DNA of 64,000 nt from Gambelia wislizenii. Taxonomy: Eukaryota > Chordata > Lepidosauria > Squamata > Crotaphytidae. Numbering within the stretch: position 1 is the stretch's first letter; every line of letters begins with the position of its first letter. Shown here in pieces: positions 59,131 through 64,000 of the stretch. A program made the translations under genes and the position numbers. Where the stretch lies: the NCBI GenBank assembly GCA_030847615.1, contig JAUMIR010000005.1:59733001-59797000 (forward strand), written 5' to 3'. The notes below the pieces were generated by a model, which made no database searches, was not told the origin of the DNA, and worked only from the letters and a program-made list of their open reading frames with translations.

Positions 59131-62100
59131 CGTTATCCAAATTGTCCTGTGATTGACAAACAGATGAAGACAACTGAGTAATTTTGGTATATACTGACCA
59201 GCTTTGCCATGATAATGACAGATACTTTTTGGAAAGTGTATGATGACATTTCCAGAGGAATGATATAGTGCATGCATACTTTATTATATTGTCCATCTCA
59301 CCTGTTTGCACCCCAAAATTTCAAATATCTAAAATATTGATAGAATGCTAAGGAAATTTTATTGGAATACATGCAGTTTGGTAAATTTGAGTTCTTAACT
59401 TATACAGGGCTTCATAATTGCAGTGGATTGCCTATAACCTTCTGGTGGCCCCTGTGTGGCCTTGTCTTTTTTTGCCCTCCCTGTGACCCTTTCATGCACA
59501 TACCTTGCCTGAGGCTCAGGGTGGTGAGGAGAAGCAATGCAGTTCACATATTTAGCTGCTGCAGATGGCATATAATTGCCTTCTATAGCACATGCATAAC
59601 TTAGTGGTTAAAAGACTGATCTGGAAAGCTTGGATTCAGGCCCCATAGCTATAGTTTAACCTGGCTAGAAAATTATCTTTTAAACTTTCTATGAGTAAAA
59701 TACAAATAATGCTTTCAAATGCTGAAATGAAGACAAATTTTGGATTGGAAAACTGTGACAAAATGTCTCAGGCTCTCTCCTATAACAGTGGAAGGATAAG
59801 AGTAAACCTTCCCTCTCTGCCCACTTGGCCTGCTTTCTCTACTTCTGAGGTTGCTGTCCATGGCTTCTTGGCCATAATAGTTTAAAAGGGTGTGTCCATA
59901 TAAAATTCATAGGCCAAGATTCTATGACTTGAAAACATAATGTGGAGGCAGTTTATGGTTGATGTTGACCATAGCTTTCCTGCCTCAGATGTCACCACAC
60001 ACTGTAATTAGAACAAACTAAAAAGTGAAAAGGAATCAGCCTGGGAAAGGGAAAGAGATTTTACAAGCCTGTAAAGCAGTGGTTCTTAACCTTCAGTTCC
60101 CCAGATGTTTTGCACTCCCAGAGCCTGAACCAACATAGCAAAGGATGGGGATTCTGGGAGTTGAGGTTCAAAATATCTGGAGGACCAAAAGGTTAGGAAC
60201 ATTCCAGTCCTCCAAACTGTGGATTTGAGGATCAGGAATACATCCTCTGAACTGGTCTTTAAGGATTAGAAACTTATGTGTAATGTGCTTAGTCTTGTTT
60301 TGATAAAAGGTTTATTTTCATGGAAACTCAGGGTTCTCCATTCTTATTTTGTCTAGAAGCAACATCTTTCCAGGAAGAAAAGTGTTTTTTTGGTACTGAA
60401 GAGTTTGTTTCAACTCCACCATAGTTTAATTTTCCAAGATGTCATCCCCTGTTTTGCTTTGTCTTTGCTGTCATTATAGAGTCGGCTTTAAAATAGATTG
60501 TGTTGTTCCTTAAGCTTAGAACTAGCTTTCATAAACAGGAATCTAAAGGAGCGAGCTATATCAATTCTTTGTATTCAGGAATAAATCTTTTCAGTCTAAA
60601 GATTCGATAAAGATCTAATCTTATGTTGTTTGGAAGGATTCTTAATTATTAGAGGCTAGCTGATACAATCAGGTATGTTCATGATTATGTGATTTCCTCC
60701 CCCCCATTTTTTGATAGCACTAAAATTAGAACATACAGTCTAATTATAATATTCACCTTCATGTTTGCATATGTTTATTCATTATTTATGCTGTGTCTAT
60801 TCAAAGAGCAAAAACCTTAACAAACTGGAATAACTTGTTTGAAATTTCATGTATGCTCTTTCTTCTTGTATAATTTGTGACTCTTAATCTGAAAACTACT
60901 TTTGCACCTGCACTTTGGCTGTCCTTTTTGAGCAAATTTATATAAGTGTTTACAGATCAACTCTAGTTCACCTCTCTGAGGGACTTGGCATGGATTCTGC
61001 GTAGTTGAATAAACAACTTCCAAAAAGCATTGGAATAGCATCTTAGTTGAATGAACTTGTTTCCTTTTTTCTGTAGTAGATATATTTTTTAATGTAGTGA
61101 ATTGTTAGTGGATCAAGTAATTTTGCATAAATGAAATTTGTGTAACTTGTAGCTGTATAAAGCTGAACTTGGTACACAAGTCAAATGGGGGTAGGAAAGT
61201 TGTTGAACCTCTGGCAAAATGTGTAAGTCTTGCCTTAACTTACTAGCTGTTTTTGGTACTATCCCCCCCCCCCCATCTCCCTTGCATGTTCTCAGTGAAT
61301 GTTGTCTTGCAGTTAAATTATGAAGCAGTAGAAAGTACTCTGTGACCAAACCACCAATACAGCTGCTGGAGCTTCAAGAGCCCTCTTCCTTTCCGCCCGC
61401 CCCTCCATTCAGCCTAAAATGGACAATTGCACCTCCAGAAACTTCCACAGGGTGCAGTTGTCTATTTTAACACTATTTTACTCCATCCCTTTGCTTTTGG
61501 GGAACCTGAAATACCTTTTCTTTTTCAAAATCAGAGGCCTTATAATAGAAGGGATTGCATTTTCTGTAGATATAACTTTATTCCAAGAAATTTGTGCTGT
61601 AGCTATATGAGTTTGCATGTAGCAGTCTTATTAATTGTGGTTTGAGTACTTTATAATATCCAAAGGAGAACTGCTAGGATTTTAAAACTTAAGGGTGGTT
61701 TTTCAGTCTCATACCAATAAAAGCACACACCATATTGGGGGTAGGGTGGGGTGGATAAAGAAAGTCTATGTAATACTTCTGCGTGGGATGGGGTGGTACT
61801 GAATGTTTCTTTCAAGTTGCTTTGGGCTGTTCGCAGAAGAATTATGCAACTAATGAATTATGCAAAAATTATGTAAAAGGCAGTTTTTACAATGTAAAAT
61901 TCCTCCAATGATTTTTCCCAGTTTTGCTTCTTTAATAAAAATCTTTTTTAAATCTTGCTCTTGACCTATGGTAATCCAGGCTTTGCATTAAAGGATTAAA
62001 TGCTTTCACCATAAAGAAAATATAAGCAGAAATTCTATAAACATGAGTATAGGCTGTCTGTTTGTAACAGCATAAGCTATTACTGCTTGTTGTGAATAAT

Positions 62101-62624
62101 AATGTTTGTTATTCTATAGTATTTTAATATTTATTTTAAAACCATTTAAAATTGCTTCTCAGTCCGGCACAGTACCTAGTGTTCCCACTGCATAGAGTGA
62201 GAACTAAGGCTGTGATAGTAAAAGAGAGACCTTCTTGAACAGTGTGCATTTTACTGAACACTGAAACTAGTGTGAGTTGTGTTTCTTCTTTGTCCTGCAT
62301 TTTATGTAACTTGTGAGAAGGAAGCTCCTCCTGTCTTCTATTGGGAAATGCATGCTCTCCCATTATAGCAGTGTGTGCGGGGGCAGGGGAAAGGACTCAT
62401 TCCTTATGTCTCAGTGTTTGTTAAAAATGTGTGAAAGCACCCCAAGTTTAGCGCTGTCTAACTCAGAGGTCTTCCCAATTTAATCCCACAGGTGCCCCCA
62501 ATAAGGTGTTAGCTTGGTTTTAACTTATGCCTGGAATATCCAAATATAGATTATTTCCAGGATGGCTGGAAAGAGAGGGCGTAGATGCTGATTTCCTTTA
62601 GCAAGTGGTTAGTTACTTAGTTCA
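59131..62624. other. intron sequence, mostly unique, one short MITE
   Basis: A 124-bp hAT-type palindrome lies at 60077-60200 (CAGTGGTTCTTAACCTTCAG ... CCAAAAGGTTAGGAAC). A C run lies near 61264-61274. No exon recognised; this is the longest repeat-poor stretch of the intron here. Confidence 0.5.
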
Positions 62625-62825
62625 GGAAAGGCTGTACTCAGTGGCACTGCACCTGCTTTGCATGTGGAAGGTCCCACATTTGAATGTGATATCTCCTGGA
62701 AAGGCTAGAAAACAAATTTGTCTGAAATCCTGAAGTCCCGCTGCCTGTCAGTGTTGACAATACTGGATTATACAGGCCCATAATCTGACTCAGTGTAGAG
62801 CAGCTTTCTCTATTCCTAGTTACCG
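62625..62825 (+). mobile_element. tRNA-type SINE
   Basis: Head with CTGCTTTGCATGTGGAAGG and box-B-like CACATTTGAATGTG, body with GCTGCCTGTCAGTGTTGACA, and 3' part CTGACTCAGTGTAGAGCAGC. Same type as the fragments at 5.9 and 6.5 kb. Confidence 0.72.
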
Positions 62826-63067
62826 ACACACAACAATATACAGTATGTTCACTGGGTATGCTATGTCATAGTAAATTACTGTTGTTTTTACATTGGCCAA
62901 ATCCGCACTACACAATTAACCCAGTTTGAAATTGGATTATTTGCCCTGCCTCCTTCCTATGGAATCCTGGGATTTATAGTTTGGTGAGGCACCAACGCTG
63001 TTTGGTAGAGGAGGCTAAAGATCTTGTAAAGCTACAAATCTCAGGATTCCATACGAAGGAGCCATGG

Positions 63068-63283
63068 GCTCACCTGCATGTCAGAAATAATCCAATTTGA
63101 CACCATTTTAACTCCCATAGCTCAATACTATGGAAGCCTGAAATGTGTAGTTTGTTGTGGCTCCAGAGCTCTCTGACAGAGAAGGCTAAATATCTCAAAA
63201 ACTACAGATCCCAGAATTCCATAGCATTGAGCCATGGCAGTTTAAAGCGCTGTCAAACTGGATTATTTCTACAATGCAGATGC
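63068..63283. mobile_element. MITE inserted in the outer MITE, 8-bp target duplication
   Basis: AGCCATGG occurs exactly on both sides (63060-63067 and 63284-63291), the length expected for hAT. The element is palindromic: CAGAAATAATCCAATTTGAC against GTCAAACTGGATTATTTCT. Confidence 0.88.
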
Positions 63284-63327
63284 AGCCATGGCAAATAATA
63301 CTGTTTCAAACTGGATTATTTGTATAG

Positions 63328-63559
63328 ATCCCAGCCTCAGGGGATCCTGGCTTCTTTTAATCCACTGGCCATTTATTGTATTTCATTGTATTTATTGTTT
63401 TTAAATGTGATTTTAGATCAGTTGGTTTTAATTTATAATTGTTTAATATTTTTTTATGGGGGAGGGTGGGGGTGGGGGTGTTTGGGGATTTTATCTGTAT
63501 TGTATTTTAATTTTTGTAAGCCGCCCCCGATTGTTTTAACAGAGGGGCGGGGTATAAAT

Positions 63560-63584
<25 letters not shown>
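63328..63584 (+). mobile_element. L2-type LINE 3' tail with TATAG target duplication
   Basis: T-rich sequence ending in TTTGTAAGCCGCCCCCGATT, GGGGCGGGGTATAAATAAA and (ATT)n, a clear squamate L2 3' end. TATAG flanks it at 63323-63327 and 63585-63589, where the outer MITE sequence resumes. Confidence 0.85.
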
Positions 63585-63590
<6 letters not shown>

Positions 63591-63602
63591 GTGGATTGGC
63601 CA

Positions 63603-64000
63603 TTGTCTCCCATGTTAATATTATGGTAACAGGAGTGTAACCTTTACTAGCTCCTGAGGCAGAAATGGTTATGTAGAATGTTTTTTTCAAATTCTGTTTC
63701 TTACAAGCTATTTTGAGAATAGTGGATAGCTACTGTTTCTGAGTGCTGGCATGGATACAAAGTAGAGAGATACAAAGTACAAACAATATAATCTTGATCG
63801 AAACAACTATGCGAACTAAGAATATTGTGAAAAAGACATGGCGACATCACACAGATGTAAACATCTACTTTTAAGACCTAATTGAAACCCACCAACCAGC
63901 TTTCCTTGCTTGACCTTACTTGTTCCAACAGAGAACCCTAACTTGAATGATTGATATTTACTAAGCCTCTCACTTGTGTCTGTCTATATAAAAGAAGAGT
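63603..64000. other. intron sequence without recognised features
   Basis: Unique AT-rich DNA to the window edge; no GAB1 exon 2. Confidence 0.4.

Larger units (their letters stand above)
62894..63602. mobile_element. palindromic MITE holding two later insertions
   Basis: Ends TGGCCAAATCCGCACTA and, inverted, TAGTGTGGATTGGCCA. The matching inner pair (GAAATTGGATTATTTGCC; CAAATAATACTGTTTC) is now separated by another MITE, and the right terminus by an L2 tail. The undisturbed relative at 18442-18662 is 221 bp. Confidence 0.85.
15702..64000 (+). other. GAB1: GAB1 intron 1 (first 48 kb, continues past the window)
   Basis: No further GAB1 exon and no other host gene was recognised after the donor. 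The intron is a mosaic of unique AT-rich DNA and transposable elements on both strands, listed separately. A very long first intron is usual for vertebrate GAB1. Small alternative or non-coding exons cannot be excluded. Confidence 0.8.

Noticed and set aside
15708..64000. Further GAB1 exons, especially the remaining PH-domain exon
   Set aside because: No frame encodes the expected PH continuation; exon 2 must be outside the window.

Overview
This is vertebrate nuclear DNA, most likely from a squamate reptile (lizard or snake). The evidence is the repeat fauna: tRNA-derived SINEs with a BovB-like tail, 5S-rRNA-derived SINEs with the same tail, BovB, CR1 and L2-type LINEs, an RTE-like LINE family, Tc1, hAT, Tigger-like and Harbinger-like DNA elements, and many microsatellites. 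There is no sign of bacterial, viral or organellar DNA.

The only host gene I can support is GAB1 (GRB2-associated binding protein 1) on the + strand. Its first coding exon is 15630-15701: 24 codons starting [14 protein letters not shown], preceded by an in-frame stop and followed by a good GT donor. It sits in a GC/CpG-rich promoter island at about 14540-16250, which carries a (GC)n(CA)n(TA)n tract about 260-320 bp upstream of the ATG. The other 48 kb (15702-64000) is the first part of GAB1 intron 1; the rest of the PH domain must lie beyond the window. Positions 1-14540 are upstream flanking DNA with no recognisable exon.

Upstream flank: a 5'-truncated CR1 LINE (3593-5903), a second CR1 inserted in a SINE (6509-7190), BovB and RTE-like fragments, a 329-bp near-perfect palindrome (11497-11825), and SINEs. 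Intron 1: a Tc1 remnant at 20 kb, a hairpin-array transposon at 24.06-24.90 kb, a Harbinger-like element nested in a larger transposon at 32.2-34.1 kb, an unclassified GC-rich block at 41.7-42.8 kb, an hAT element with an exact 8-bp target duplication and internal tandem repeats at 46.6-47.3 kb, three RTE-like copies at 49.3, 56.2 and 57.2-59.1 kb, and a three-layer nest at 62.9-63.6 kb.

I did not find a convincing new multi-gene system. The most unusual structures are inverted-repeat-rich DNA transposons and the Z-DNA-type repeat next to the GAB1 start. All family names are from memory of sequence signatures, not from a database search, and repeat boundaries are approximate unless a target duplication is given.
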